DNA of 64,000 nt from Lolium rigidum (lineage: Eukaryota > Streptophyta > Magnoliopsida > Poales > Poaceae): positions 40,908,869 to 40,972,868 of the forward strand of contig NC_061514.1 in assembly GCF_022539505.1 (NCBI RefSeq), written 5' to 3'. Under the pieces are notes generated by a model. The model saw nothing but the letters and a program-made list of their open reading frames with translations, made no database searches and was not told the DNA's origin. Position numbers and translations under genes: made by a program. Each line of letters opens with the position of its first letter. Positions within the stretch are counted from its first letter, which is position 1. Positions 55,270 to 64,000 of the stretch are shown here, one piece after another.

Positions 55270-55870
55270 GACACCACATATGGCTTGAGCGGATAATGCC
55301 GGTGATGATTCGAGGCTATGTCCCACGAGAAGACTTGGCGAGTGCTAGCGAGGTTGAGTTTTTCTTCCGCCGATTTGTGCTAGGGAGTTAGACACTAAAG
55401 TGATTGAGAAGCTGGATGAAGAGGCACCCGTGTTGCTTTGCGATCTAGAGAAGATCTTTCCTCCGGGGTTTTTTAATCCGATGCAACACATGATCCCTGC
55501 ACCTCGCGGAGGAGTGCTTAAAGGGGGCCCGAATTGGGGCCGTTGGCGGTTTGGTCCCGAGAGAGAAACACAAAAGCTTCGTCAAATGACTGGCAATAAA
55601 TGCAAGATCGAAGCATCCATAGCCGAGGCGATCCTCGAACGTGGAGGTGGCAAACTTCACCACTAAGCACTATGATCCCAACATTCCCACAAAGCACAAC
55701 CCGATCCTCCGTTACAATGCCGCCAACAATGAAGAAGTACCCAAGCTTAGCATCTTCGTGGGGCTTGGTGGCAAGTCAAGTGGCTCGAAGCCGTACTGAA
55801 CGGACCTACATGAGCGGACCTTGATCCACTCGTATGTCTTAAACACCATGGTCGAAGTGAAGCCGTACAT
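55270..55870 (+). pseudogene. CACTA-associated DUF4218 region
   Basis: A frame holds VIEKLDEEAPVLLCDLEKIF, then PPGFFNPMQHM, GRWRFGPERETQKLRQMT and KCKIEASIAEAILE, a series I associate with DUF4218 downstream of TNP2 in CACTA proteins. It carries on in another frame with FTTKHYDPNIPTKHNPILRY. It follows the transposase core directly. The frame is broken by a shift near 55660 and a stop near 55800. Confidence 0.82.
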
Positions 55871-56289
55871 CGAGTAAGTGCGAACCATTTAATTATTCGC
55901 AAACATTCACTCGTATGTTCGTGGCTAACTCTTCCTCTTTTCATCGGTATAGGAAATTCAAGGCTATACATTGGAAGAATACCCACGAGGAGCCTACCCG
56001 GAAGAATCCAAGCAAATTTTCGATAAGGGAGGCGATTTCGGTTTCGGTAGCTGGTTTTGTAATTTGGTACTATTCTATCCAAATTAGCTAGCACTTCCGA
56101 CATTTATCGGTCATTTCTCGTTCTAAACTTCTTGTGCTAAACTTGTAGGCAAGAACCGACAAAGAGATGAAGTCGAGCTAAGAAAAATTGCTAGGGGCTT
56201 TGACCATTCCGTAGAAGCGTTCAACTCCTATGACGTGAACGGGTATCGCTTCCGGACCCATCAATACACAACAAAGCCGGCCCAGCGAA

Positions 56290-56614
56290 GACAATAAATA
56301 GTGGGGTGGTATGTCAAGGTGATGATGGGCTCCATTACTATGGAAGAGTCGAGGGTATATACGAGCTGAATTACGGGTTTCACAAAGGGCTAAATCCCGT
56401 CGTCTTCAAATGCCATTGGTTTGACCCACGTCGGGTGAGGCGGGATCCTGAAATTGGGTTGGTCGAAGTTGAAAGGAACTCCGTTTATAAGGGAGAGGAT
56501 GTGTACATCTTGGCAACCCAGGCCTTTCAAGTATTCTATCTCCCGTGCGCGTGCGAAACCGACAAAACGTCTACATGGATGGGATGTTGTGATGACGGTG
56601 CCTTCACGCAATAG
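56290..56614 (+). pseudogene. CACTA-associated DUF4216 region
   Basis: It encodes YYGRVEGIYELNYGFHKGLN, then VVFKCHWFDPRRVRRDPEIG, VEVERNSVYKGEDVYILATQ and AFQVFYLPCACE. The FKC.WFD and YILA.QA.QVFYL motifs are those of DUF4216 at the end of TNP2 proteins. An acidic tail (VEFYREEGLPGHF and IDDMVVDDEQED) runs in another frame to the gap at 56788, so the true C terminus lies in missing sequence. Confidence 0.85.
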
Positions 56615-56787
56615 GCCGCCCCCGCCAAACAAGGACGATTACCGCCGCGTAGACCCCTCGGCAAGGAGTGTCGAGTTTTATCGGGAAGAAGGGCTCCCCG
56701 GCCATTTCACAATCGGCTTGCCGACTATCGATGACATGGTCGTAGACGATGAACAAGAAGACGCGGGCATGGATGGAGACAATGCGA

Positions 56788-56887
56788 NNNNNNNNNNNNN
56801 NNNNNNNNNNNNNNNNNNNNNNNNNNNNNNNNNNNNNNNNNNNNNNNNNNNNNNNNNNNNNNNNNNNNNNNNNNNNNNNNNNNNNNN
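56788..56887. other. Assembly gap, 100 N
   Basis: Exactly 100 unknown bases, so the number is probably a placeholder. The CACTA 3' subterminal repeats and terminus should lie in it or have been lost. Confidence 0.99.
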
Positions 56888-56924
56888 TATATATTTATGT
56901 TTCACGGGCATTCATATGTTATTC

Positions 56925-57540
56925 CTTTTTTTTTGCGAGAAAAGATGAACTTATATTGAAACAAGGTCCATTACAGAAAGGTCCAGAAACAAACGAAAAA
57001 AACAAAGAAACCCTTCAGGACCCCGACGTTGACGGAGAAGAACAGGCCGTGCCGCCGGCGCGCCGCCGCTGTTCCCAGATGACTTGGATCAGAAAGAGCC
57101 CTCCTGCGCGGACGGGAAGTCGACGATCCTCGGCTCCACGGAACCTCCACCCTGCACCACCATCGTCATCGCCTTGAATCAACACAGCAACATCTTCTTT
57201 ATTTTCAGCTTCCCAGGTCCGCCGCTCATCGGACCCCGGTGGAGGGAAGACGCGCCCACCAGCTCCAGGGAGCTTCAAGCACGCACAAGGTAGCAGATCT
57301 GCAGCGGAACTCCTCCGAGCGCCACCACCGGAGAGGAAACCTGCCACCCCCAAACACCACACCGACAGCGCCGCCGCCTCCACAACGCCGCAGGGGGAGT
57401 GAACCACTCGATCCTACACTATGTACATGCGAGATCCAGGGTTCCCCCACCCTCCCGCCGCCGGAGCGGCCGGCGGAGGGAAGGGTAACCAACGAATATG
57501 CGCCGGCAGAAACCGAAAACGCAAACTGAACAACGGAAAT
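56925..57540 (-). mobile_element. GC-rich retroposon-like unit with A-rich tail (minus orientation)
   Basis: Read on the minus strand, a GC-rich body (about 57480-57000) passes into TTTCTGTAATGGACCTTG, then CAATATAAGTTCATC and a run of A at 56925-56935. The layout matches the plus-strand unit at 9.5-10.8 kb although the sequence differs. Minus-strand frames are long because of composition. No reverse transcriptase or clear target duplication was found, so the class is tentative. Confidence 0.4.
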
Positions 57541-58429
57541 CAAAAGTCGCGGAAAATTTTGCTCCGATGATACATGCGAAATGAAACGAATTTTTGCTCC
57601 GATTGAGCTACATTCGAACATAATTTACACATACTAATCAAAATACTAACTAAATCTACTCATCCTTGCTAATTTGATTCCACAAATTACGAAATTGGCC
57701 CTGGGATTGTCACCGGGGCTGCACGCGCGGTGGAGGAGGTTTTTTTTGTGCCGGCGACGCCTATGCGAACGGCGCCGCCTCCGCCGAGCTCCCGCAGGTG
57801 AGAGCCGTCCTGTCTTCCTCGTCGTCGTCGTTGTTGTCGCGCGGCGGAAGCGCCATCAACGACGGGCTGCACGAGGCGGTGGTCGGCGCCTTGGCTTCCC
57901 CATTGCTCTCCTCAGAGCGCGCCGGCCAGCGCGTGAACCTGCTCGGCCACCCGCGGGCCGCCCGCTTCCAAGCTCCATCGGAACGCGCCCGCCTCACGAG
58001 GTTCGCCTCCGACCGCACCCCCGGCAGACGCGGCGACGATCTTCCGCCGCTGATTCGCCCCCTCCCCTACCGCTCCGTCTTGCACGCGCCATTGCGGAGG
58101 GAGGGGTGGCGGCGGTGGAGCGAAAAAAGCCGAAGACGGCGAAGAAATTTGTCGCCGGAGGTGAAATGGAGATGCGGTGAAGCGGCGGCCTGTATATATA
58201 TGGGGTGACCCTCGCGTTTCTCAGGCCCCCGAGAACTTATACGGGCTGAAACTCCGATTCGACCACTGTCGAGTCTGAACCAGAGTTCCGGCAGGATTTA
58301 CCGATTGCTTTAATCGCCCACCTTCACCCCACTACTCCACTTCCTCCGCAACAGTCAGACCCATACCAGGTCCTCCGCCGCCAACCCCTCCCGCGCGCAC
58401 GACGGCCGCCGCCACGCGCCTCTCGGCTC
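57541..58429. other. GC-rich segment without a recognisable gene
   Basis: Overlapping Arg/Pro-rich frames on both strands (57674-58208), with none matching a family I know. A TATATATA at 58194-58201 could be a core promoter for either strand. The composition resembles the 5' part of a gene, but no domain supports this. Confidence 0.3.
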
Positions 58430-59162
58430 AGAGCACCAGCGCCATAATCCCGCCTCTCTCCTCCTGCACCCACCTGCCGCCGCCGGAGACCGCGAGGGCG
58501 CCGTGGCAGGCGTACCCTTGGGCTTGGTTTTCGTCCCCGGCGATCACCGGAGCGTAGACGCAGACGGAGGGTCGGTTTTCGTCATTGTGGGACGCTCCAA
58601 AGCTGCAGCGCCTGGAAAATCCATCGGCCTCCCGGTTGCTAGTAATGCGGGGTCTCGTCAAACCCAGGGCGGGGGCTACGGATGGATCCCGGCGCGTGTC
58701 CGCGCGCCGTCGTCGCGGTCGCCCGGCCACGGACTGGCTCGGACCTCGACGGCAGCGCTGAGCGCCCAAAATAGACCACGGACACCGGAACCGAGAGCGG
58801 GCGTGCGTGGCCGGGATGATTACTTCTGCGCCCTCCGCCTCGATTGGGCGCAGAGCATGAGTACCTCGATGCGCGGTTGAAGCGCCTGCAGAGGAAGATG
58901 GATACCCAACAGACCAGGGGGGAAGAGAAGGTGCTTTCCAAGGACCCATCGTCCGAGGATTCAGAGACCATGTCTGGAGATGTGCTATCTTTATATTTTA
59001 TTGATAACTGAAGAAAAATACAGAGGAGCAGATGACCGTAGCTAATGCCGACTACTCTGCTATTGCAGGTACCATCTCTGACACCAAGGAGGGTGTCCAG
59101 TTCTCCCCTGTTGCAGGGATTGGGACTGCAAACATCCTCGGCAGAACACGATTCTTCACAAG
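58430..59162 (+). pseudogene. Possible decayed multi-exon host gene, unidentified
   Basis: A 125-codon GC-rich plus frame (58503-58880) leads, after a shift, into a charged helix-like stretch EYLDARLKRLQRKMDTQQTR and a Ser/Glu-rich run. Then 59069-59162, flanked by TTGCAG and GTATGT splice signals, encodes TKEGVQFSPVAGIGTANILG and RTRFFT. The GC-rich first part and later AT-rich intron-like DNA fit a grass gene 5' end. I do not recognise the family. The frame interruption suggests decay, unless an unrecognised intron is present. Confidence 0.28.
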
Positions 59163-60745
59163 GTATGTTCTGATGATTCTGCCTCTAGTTAGTCTGAATC
59201 TAGTTTCCTTCTAGACTTTTTTTCTTTATCATTCAGTATTGTCCCTCTACAATTGCTGCAGTGTCTCAATGTTGATTGCTGGATTGCTGTTCGGGGTTCA
59301 CGGAGCTCATTGAATTGACTATGTGGTTTAGTCGTTGAGGATTAGAGGTGGACATTTTATGTTTTGTTATATATGCATGGAAATTCAGTTATCATTCCTC
59401 AATCAGTTTAGCCAGTAAAGACTATGCAAACCTCTAGTTTCAATTATTTCTCACGGAAAGTGTATGCTAGTGTTTGTTTTATATGCTGCAAACACTGAAT
59501 CTTCAAATAAACAATGGGAACTGAAAAAGAATTGCCAGCTGGGAATGTAAAACAATTTACTTTCAAATAAGGTTCAAATGGCTCCTAATCTGGATTGGTT
59601 GAGTAGCTCAATGTCTTTATAGAGTTGTGCCATAAAAGAGTGCTTGTTCTTGAAAGGAACTGACAAGATAAATATTTCAAGCTACTTCATGTTAAACTTT
59701 TGTCATTTGCTAAATATTGCAAGCTGTCAATTTGTGTCATGGCTCAACTTCTGTGATTATCTTCTTCCATGCTAAATATTGCAAGGTATCTTTTCTGAAA
59801 CTGAGTAGTTATGGGTAGTTATGTTTAGATGTGTCCAGCACATCTGCTGCTAACATCCATGACAAGTGCCGGCTGGCACTGCAAGCATTTCACTGCATGA
59901 AGAAAACCATTATTTTCTTTCAAGTTCCTTCCTTTTTAGCAGTTTCTTCTGCATCTTCTGATTAAAGTGAAGAGTTCATAATTGAGCTCAGCCATACTAC
60001 TTTGAGAGCAGAGAGCATGAAGCTGTAGCTTCATTATTTCAACTAGAGGAATAAACACACATCAATATAGTTGTTTGAGTGGAGTATTGATTCTTCCAGT
60101 GGTCAATTAAGTGGCGCTAGAAAGTTGAGGATCTTTACTGACTTCAATTGCGTGTCACGACTAGTAATTATTGGTGAAGAAAGTGAAGAAAATGCAGAAG
60201 AAATAAAGATTATGATGAAGAAAGTTGTACTAAATATTAAAAGAGATCGGAGGAAGTATATGAGTAGAGCAAAGGTTTCTCTGGTGGTTTTGTAGTGCTG
60301 GACAAGATCGGGCCATGCTTGGGCTGCTATGGAATCTGCTCGCGTAGCAGGAAGACCTCGCCGGCGCCCACATCGTGTGGGCTTTGCCCGCCGGTGCACA
60401 CCGGCAGCAGCAAGGGAGGGGAGGAGGGAGGAGCGGCAGCACGCCGTGTGGGCTTTGCCCCCCTTTTTGTGGAACTTCTGAATGCTGTAATAACCCGGTG
60501 GTTGCCAGTTTGGAATATAAGATGTTGCTATATGTGACATCAGTGAGTCGATTAGAAGATAATTATCTTCATGCTGCTCCTTTCTACTTTAAGTTGTAGA
60601 TTCGTGTCATATGTTTATGAACAGAGTAGAAAACAGAGTTTATGCTATGTTAGTTTTTCTTTTTGAGAAAATATGCTATGTTAGTTGTTAGAACCGAGGA
60701 AAATGGATCGGATAACTTATTTAGCATCAAATTATATCAAGTTCA
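59163..60745. other. AT-rich DNA, possibly introns or intergenic
   Basis: No exon with a known domain. A GC-rich patch (about 60290-60480) contains GTGTGGGCTTTGCCC twice (about 60377 and 60449). A TATGCTATGTTAGTT repeat occurs at about 60641 and 60669. Confidence 0.35.
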
Positions 60746-61021
60746 TGTGATGACCCCTGATTTGGAGCACGATCACAGGAGAATTTGGATGAGGAAACAG
60801 AGAAATAGAGAAGGGGATGAGAGGAAGCACACGAGGAAGAAGACAGAGTTTCCCTTTTGATTTCAGATCTTATACGGATTACAGGATGTCCTTGAGCTTA
60901 TAACAACGCTCGACTAGATGGGCAACAAACACCACACGCTACCGCCTTACAAGTGGGCCAGGACGACCAAGTCTATTACTTGTGTAATGCCACGTCGATC
61001 TCAGTAGGACGGGGTGTTACA
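60746..61021 (-). repeat. 3' LTR of the chromovirus
   Basis: The right boundary is secure: on the element's strand TGTAACACCCCGTCC begins right after the polypurine tract. The left boundary is inferred from a canonical CA end (GGGGTCATCACA) at 60746 and cannot be checked without the other LTR. Confidence 0.7.
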
Positions 61022-62075
61022 CTTGCCCCCCTGAGTTGGAAGCCCCCTCCCAGCATGGTGCTTCAGGATAGCGATCACGGAGACCATAGTAGTCCTCCCA
61101 AGTAGCCTCAGGCAAGGCAGACCATTTGGCCAGAACTTGCACAACAGCAGCATTATCCTTTTTCACCATTCTACGTTCCAGGATACACTCAGGTACCATC
61201 AGCTCCGATTGCAAATCCGCCACAGGTAGTTGAGTGAATACCGGAGAATACTTTGGAATAAAAGGCTTCAATTGAGAAATGTGGAAGACTGGATGCACCT
61301 TAGAACCTGCTGGCAAATCCAATTTGTATGCCACTGCACCAATTCTGTCCAAGATCTTGAAAGGCCCGAAAAACTTGAAGGCAAGCTTGTGACAAGGACG
61401 GTTCACCACACTTGATTGAGCATATGGTTGTAGCTTCAACAGGACTGAATCCCCCACACTGAACTCACGATCAGTGCGTTGTTTGTCGGCTTGGCGTTTC
61501 AATCTTGACTGCGCACGTGCCAGTTGTGAACGGAGTAGTTCAGTTAAAGACTGCCGTTCTGTCATCATGTCAAACACGGGCGAATCAGAAGCCACTGAAA
61601 CATTTGGCATGGCACCTAGAGGTGGTTCAACTCCATAAAGAGCTTTAAAAGGAGAACAACCCAAGGATGAATGGACCGAGGAATTATACCAGAACTCAGC
61701 CATAGCCAAACACCGTCGCCATTTCGTTGGTCGATCTTGCACTGCACAACGAAGATATTGCTCCAGACATTGGTTAACACGCTCACTCTGACCGTCAGTT
61801 TGAGGATGGTGAGCCGTGCTGTAATTGAGAGTAGTGCCCAAAGCTTTCATAATCTCTCTCCACATGGTGGAGGTGAATATAGCATCACGGTCAGAAACAA
61901 TTGAAGTAGGTACACCATGTAGCCTGACAACATTATCCAAGAACAAATGGGCCACTTGCTGAGCAGTATAAGGATGGAGAAGTGCAAGAAAATGAGCATA
62001 TTTGGTAAGACGATCAACCACTACCAGAATAACATCAGCACCATCAGACAGTGGCAAGCCTTCAATAAAATCCAT
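61017..62075 (-). CDS. pol: Chromovirus integrase core, C-terminal region and chromodomain
   Basis: The frame covers MDFIEGLPLSDGADVILVVV (first catalytic Asp), TSIVSDRDAIFTSTMW (second Asp) and HHPQTDGQSERVNQCLEQYL (catalytic Glu). It continues with the GPF-type segment FKFFGPFKILDRIGAVAYKL and HPVFHISQLKPF. The last ~60 residues (ILERRMVKKDN, QVLAKWSALPEATWEDY) form a chromodomain that, in related elements, directs integration to marked chromatin. The Met at 62075 is inside integrase, not a true start. The upstream part is in another frame. The stop at 61017-61019 overlaps the LTR edge, a usual arrangement. Confidence 0.92.
   Translation of the reverse strand: MDFIEGLPLSDGADVILVVVDRLTKYAHFLALLHPYTAQQVAHLFLDNVVRLHGVPTSIVSDRDAIFTSTMWREIMKALGTTLNYSTAHHPQTDGQSERVNQCLEQYLRCAVQDRPTKWRRCLAMAEFWYNSSVHSSLGCSPFKALYGVEPPLGAMPNVSVASDSPVFDMMTERQSLTELLRSQLARAQSRLKRQADKQRTDREFSVGDSVLLKLQPYAQSSVVNRPCHKLAFKFFGPFKILDRIGAVAYKLDLPAGSKVHPVFHISQLKPFIPKYSPVFTQLPVADLQSELMVPECILERRMVKKDNAAVVQVLAKWSALPEATWEDYYGLRDRYPEAPCWEGASNSGGQV
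61022..61036 (-). other. Chromovirus polypurine tract
   Basis: The element's strand reads CTCAGGGGGGCAAG immediately before the TGTAACACC LTR start. Confidence 0.85.
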
Positions 62076-64000
62076 GGTAAGATGTTGCCAATTTCTGATG
62101 GAACAGGGAGTGGTTGCAGCAAGCCAGCAGGATGAGTGTGCTCATGTTTGGCTTGTTGGCAGGTAAGACACTGCTTGACATAATCCTCTACAGCAGCTTT
62201 GAGACCTGGCCAAAAGAACAACTTCCGGACACGCAGGTAAGTAGCATGAATCCCTGAATGACCACCGGCTGCACTGTCATGTAAATTGGAGATCAACTTA
62301 GTTTGTAGGGCTAAGTGAGCACCAATGTAAACACGTCCTTGATACTTGATCAATCCTTGCTCAAGTGCATAGCCTTTATCATTTGGGCTGCAAACAGCCA
62401 ATTCAGTTAGAAGAGCTTGAGCATGTGGATCCAACTCATAAGAGTGGTACACCTCTTTAACCCAGTCAGGACGACAAGTAGTGAGTGCCTCCATTTGCAG
62501 AACATGTGCAACGCGGGACAAGGAATCTGCAGCGTTATTATCTGCACCACGTCTGTACTGGAAAGTGTACTGCAATCCCATCAATTTTGACATAGCTTTG
62601 CGTTGTAAATCAGAATGCAATTGTTGGTCCGTTAAGTTGCATAAACTCTTATGGTCGGTCAGAATAGTAAACTGGCCCCGTTGCAAATAAGGATGCCAAC
62701 GTTCAATGGCCATCATCACCGCGAGAAACTCTTTTTCGTAGATAGAAAGTTTACTATTTTGCTGTCCAAGAGCTTTGCTTAAGTAAGCAACTGGGTGTCC
62801 CTGCTGAACTAAAACAGCACCAATACCAGTGTCACATGCATCAGTTTCGACAGTGAATGGAAGGTTAAAATTAGGAAGAGCCAGCACTGGGGTAGTCATC
62901 AAAGCTTGCTTCAAAAGGTTGAAAGCTTGGGTAGCATGCTCGGACCAAGTAAATCCCTTCTTAGTGAGTAGATTAGTCAAAGGCTTGGCTAGCAGACCAT
63001 AGTGCTTGACAAATCTGCGGTAGTAGCCTGTTAAGCCCAAGAAACCCCTCAATTCAGTGATTGTAGCAGGGATGGGCCATTTTGCAATAGCAATAGTCTT
63101 TTCAGGCTCAGTAGATACCCCTTCTGCAGAAATAACATGGCCCAAATAGCTGATGGAAGTTTGAGCAAAACTGCACTTCGAGCTCTTAGCAAGGAATTGC
63201 TTCTCCCTAAGTGTACACAACACAGCCTTCAAATGCAACAAATGCCCAGGCCAAGACTTACTGTAAATCAAGATGTCATCCAAAAACACAATGACAAATT
63301 TGCGGATATAAGGAGCAAATATGTCATTCATGATGCACTGGAAGGTAGCAGGGGCATTTGTCAATCCAAAAGGCATGACACGAAATTGAAAATGACCATG
63401 GTGAGTTTTAAAGGCAGTCTTTGGCTCATCATGCTCACACATGCGAATTTGGTGGTAGCCTGCTCTCAAATCAAGTTTGGAGAAATATTTTGTGCCTGCT
63501 AATTCATCAAACAATTCATCCACAATAGGCAACGGAAATTTGTTTTTGATGGTGATATCATTAAGACGTCTATAATCAACACAAAACCGCCATGTACCAT
63601 CCTTCTTTTGCACCAGCAAAACTGGCGAAGCATATGGACTCATACTCCTTGTAATGACACCAGATTGTAGCATTGCTTTCACCTGTCGTTCAATTTCATC
63701 CTTTTGTAGTGGTGAATAACGATAGGGACGGGAATTCACAGGTTTAGCGGCTGGGTCCAAAGGAATAGTATGATCAAACTCCCGGTGAGGTGGTAATGTT
63801 GTGGGCTCTTTAAAGATATCACTGTACTCTTCTAACAATTGTTGCATTTCAGCAGGAACCACTGTGTCAATCGAGGAAAGAGGAACAGAAGCCATGGGCT
63901 CTATAACAGCAAGAGACCATACCTCATTACCCTTGAGCCAAGTGTTCAATTTCTCCAATTCCAAAGCCGGAAGTATCTGTTGTTCCCTAGCAAGGACTCC
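62021..64000 (-). CDS. pol: Chromovirus pol: reverse transcriptase, RNase H, integrase zinc domain (partial)
   Basis: The frame is open through the right edge. It starts in the linker after protease (VVPAEMQQLLEEYSDIF), then RT: VKAMLQSGVITRSMSPYASP, WRFCVDYRRLNDITIKNKFP, FSKLDLRAGYHQIRM, FRVMPFGLTNAPATFQ and active site IVFLDDILIYSK. RNase H follows (TDACDTGIGAVLVQQG, YEKEFLAVMMAIERW, ILTDHKSL), then the integrase zinc domain (HSGIHATYLRVRKLFFWPGL, CLTCQQAKHEH). It loses frame just before the integrase core, at about 62090, where one base appears to be missing. The catalytic motifs seen are all intact. Confidence 0.94.
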   Translation of the reverse strand, partial: GVLAREQQILPALELEKLNTWLKGNEVWSLAVIEPMASVPLSSIDTVVPAEMQQLLEEYSDIFKEPTTLPPHREFDHTIPLDPAAKPVNSRPYRYSPLQKDEIERQVKAMLQSGVITRSMSPYASPVLLVQKKDGTWRFCVDYRRLNDITIKNKFPLPIVDELFDELAGTKYFSKLDLRAGYHQIRMCEHDEPKTAFKTHHGHFQFRVMPFGLTNAPATFQCIMNDIFAPYIRKFVIVFLDDILIYSKSWPGHLLHLKAVLCTLREKQFLAKSSKCSFAQTSISYLGHVISAEGVSTEPEKTIAIAKWPIPATITELRGFLGLTGYYRRFVKHYGLLAKPLTNLLTKKGFTWSEHATQAFNLLKQALMTTPVLALPNFNLPFTVETDACDTGIGAVLVQQGHPVAYLSKALGQQNSKLSIYEKEFLAVMMAIERWHPYLQRGQFTILTDHKSLCNLTDQQLHSDLQRKAMSKLMGLQYTFQYRRGADNNAADSLSRVAHVLQMEALTTCRPDWVKEVYHSYELDPHAQALLTELAVCSPNDKGYALEQGLIKYQGRVYIGAHLALQTKLISNLHDSAAGGHSGIHATYLRVRKLFFWPGLKAAVEDYVKQCLTCQQAKHEHTHPAGLLQPLPVPSEIGNILPWILLKACHCLMVLMLFW

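Larger units (their letters stand above)
42648..56787 (+). mobile_element. Large CACTA (En/Spm) transposon carrying a telomere-like satellite array; right end in or beyond assembly gap
   Basis: The left terminus is CACTAGGGGAAAAA, followed by subterminal GCACGGCAAAG repeats in both orientations, both typical of CACTA elements. Further in are a tandem array (43162-51606), a second GCACGGCAAAG block, a GC-rich leader with an inverted repeat, and a plus-strand TNP2-type transposase with DUF4218 and DUF4216 regions running to the N gap. The right terminus (ending TAGTG) and the 3-bp duplication are not visible, so minimum length is 14.1 kb. Coding frames are broken. The array could belong to the element or be a later expansion inside it. 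Confidence 0.85.
60746..64000 (-). mobile_element. Chromodomain-bearing Ty3/Gypsy element, 3' part; 5' part beyond the window
   Basis: The left (3') LTR, polypurine tract and pol gene are present on the minus strand. Gag, the primer site and the 5' LTR lie to the right of the window. Short LTR (about 276 bp) with TGTAACACCCC start and a C-terminal chromodomain place it among plant chromoviruses (Reina/Tekay-like by memory). A frameshift lies in the integrase core near 62090. No target duplication can be checked without the other end. Confidence 0.9.

Overview
This 64-kb window looks like transposon-dense intergenic DNA from a grass nuclear genome, most likely a Pooideae cereal or relative. 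The reasons are nested LTR retrotransposons with plant tRNA primer sites, Stowaway, hAT and Mutator elements, an Rf-type PPR remnant, an intronless CYP89-like P450 with grass-style GC-rich codons, and plant-type TTTAGGG motifs. The species cannot be fixed from sequence alone. A 100-N assembly gap lies at 56788-56887. I find no intact host gene and no structural RNA gene.

Layout, left to right. (1) 1-2.6 kb: a degenerate receptor-kinase-like ectodomain and membrane segment (minus), a Stowaway MITE and a short ARM-repeat (U-box-like) remnant. (2) 2614-7381: a complete Copia element (minus) with two identical 129-bp LTRs, the 5-bp target duplication GATAG and a broken gag-pol frame, followed by a decayed ACT-domain-repeat (ACR-like) gene at 7.6-8.1 kb. 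(3) 9.5-12.5 kb: a GC-rich retroposon-like unit and a 1.4-kb foldback element whose ~520-bp inverted arms sit inside a perfect 9-bp duplication, the signature of a Mutator-like element. (4) 16.6-27.5 kb: a PPR pseudogene split by a 10.5-kb Athila-type Gypsy element (minus; 1.5-kb LTRs, duplication GAGAG, tRNA-Asp primer site, many frameshifts, an extra ORF after pol). A CACTA transposase N-terminal remnant follows. (5) 28-39.9 kb: mostly unassignable DNA with small tandem duplications, a decayed PIF/Harbinger transposase and a 0.5-kb tandem duplication. (6) 39976-42.6 kb: a hAT non-autonomous element with a perfect 8-bp duplication, then a CYP89-like P450 frame complete except for one in-frame TAG and an altered oxygen-activation motif.

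(7) 42648 to at least 56787: a very large CACTA (En/Spm) transposon. It starts with CACTAGGGG and subterminal GCACGGCAAA repeats. It then carries about 8 kb of a ~516-bp tandem repeat in which every unit holds roughly 200 bp of telomere-like TTAGGG/TTTAGGG sequence. A second GCACGGCAAA block, a leader inverted repeat and a decayed TNP2, DUF4218 and DUF4216 coding region follow, up to the gap. The array has two alternating unit classes and a later four-unit (about 2.06 kb) higher-order period. This is the most unusual structure in the window. (8) 56.9-64 kb: a minus-strand retroposon-like unit, a possible host-gene remnant near 58.4-59.2 kb, and the 3' part of a chromodomain-bearing Gypsy element (minus) running off the right edge with a frameshift in integrase.

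Almost everything here is mobile DNA and its relics. The elements interact through nesting: the Copia lies between two gene relics, the Athila element splits the PPR gene, and the CACTA begins about 200 bp past the P450 stop codon. Target duplications and LTR pairs give good boundaries for six elements.
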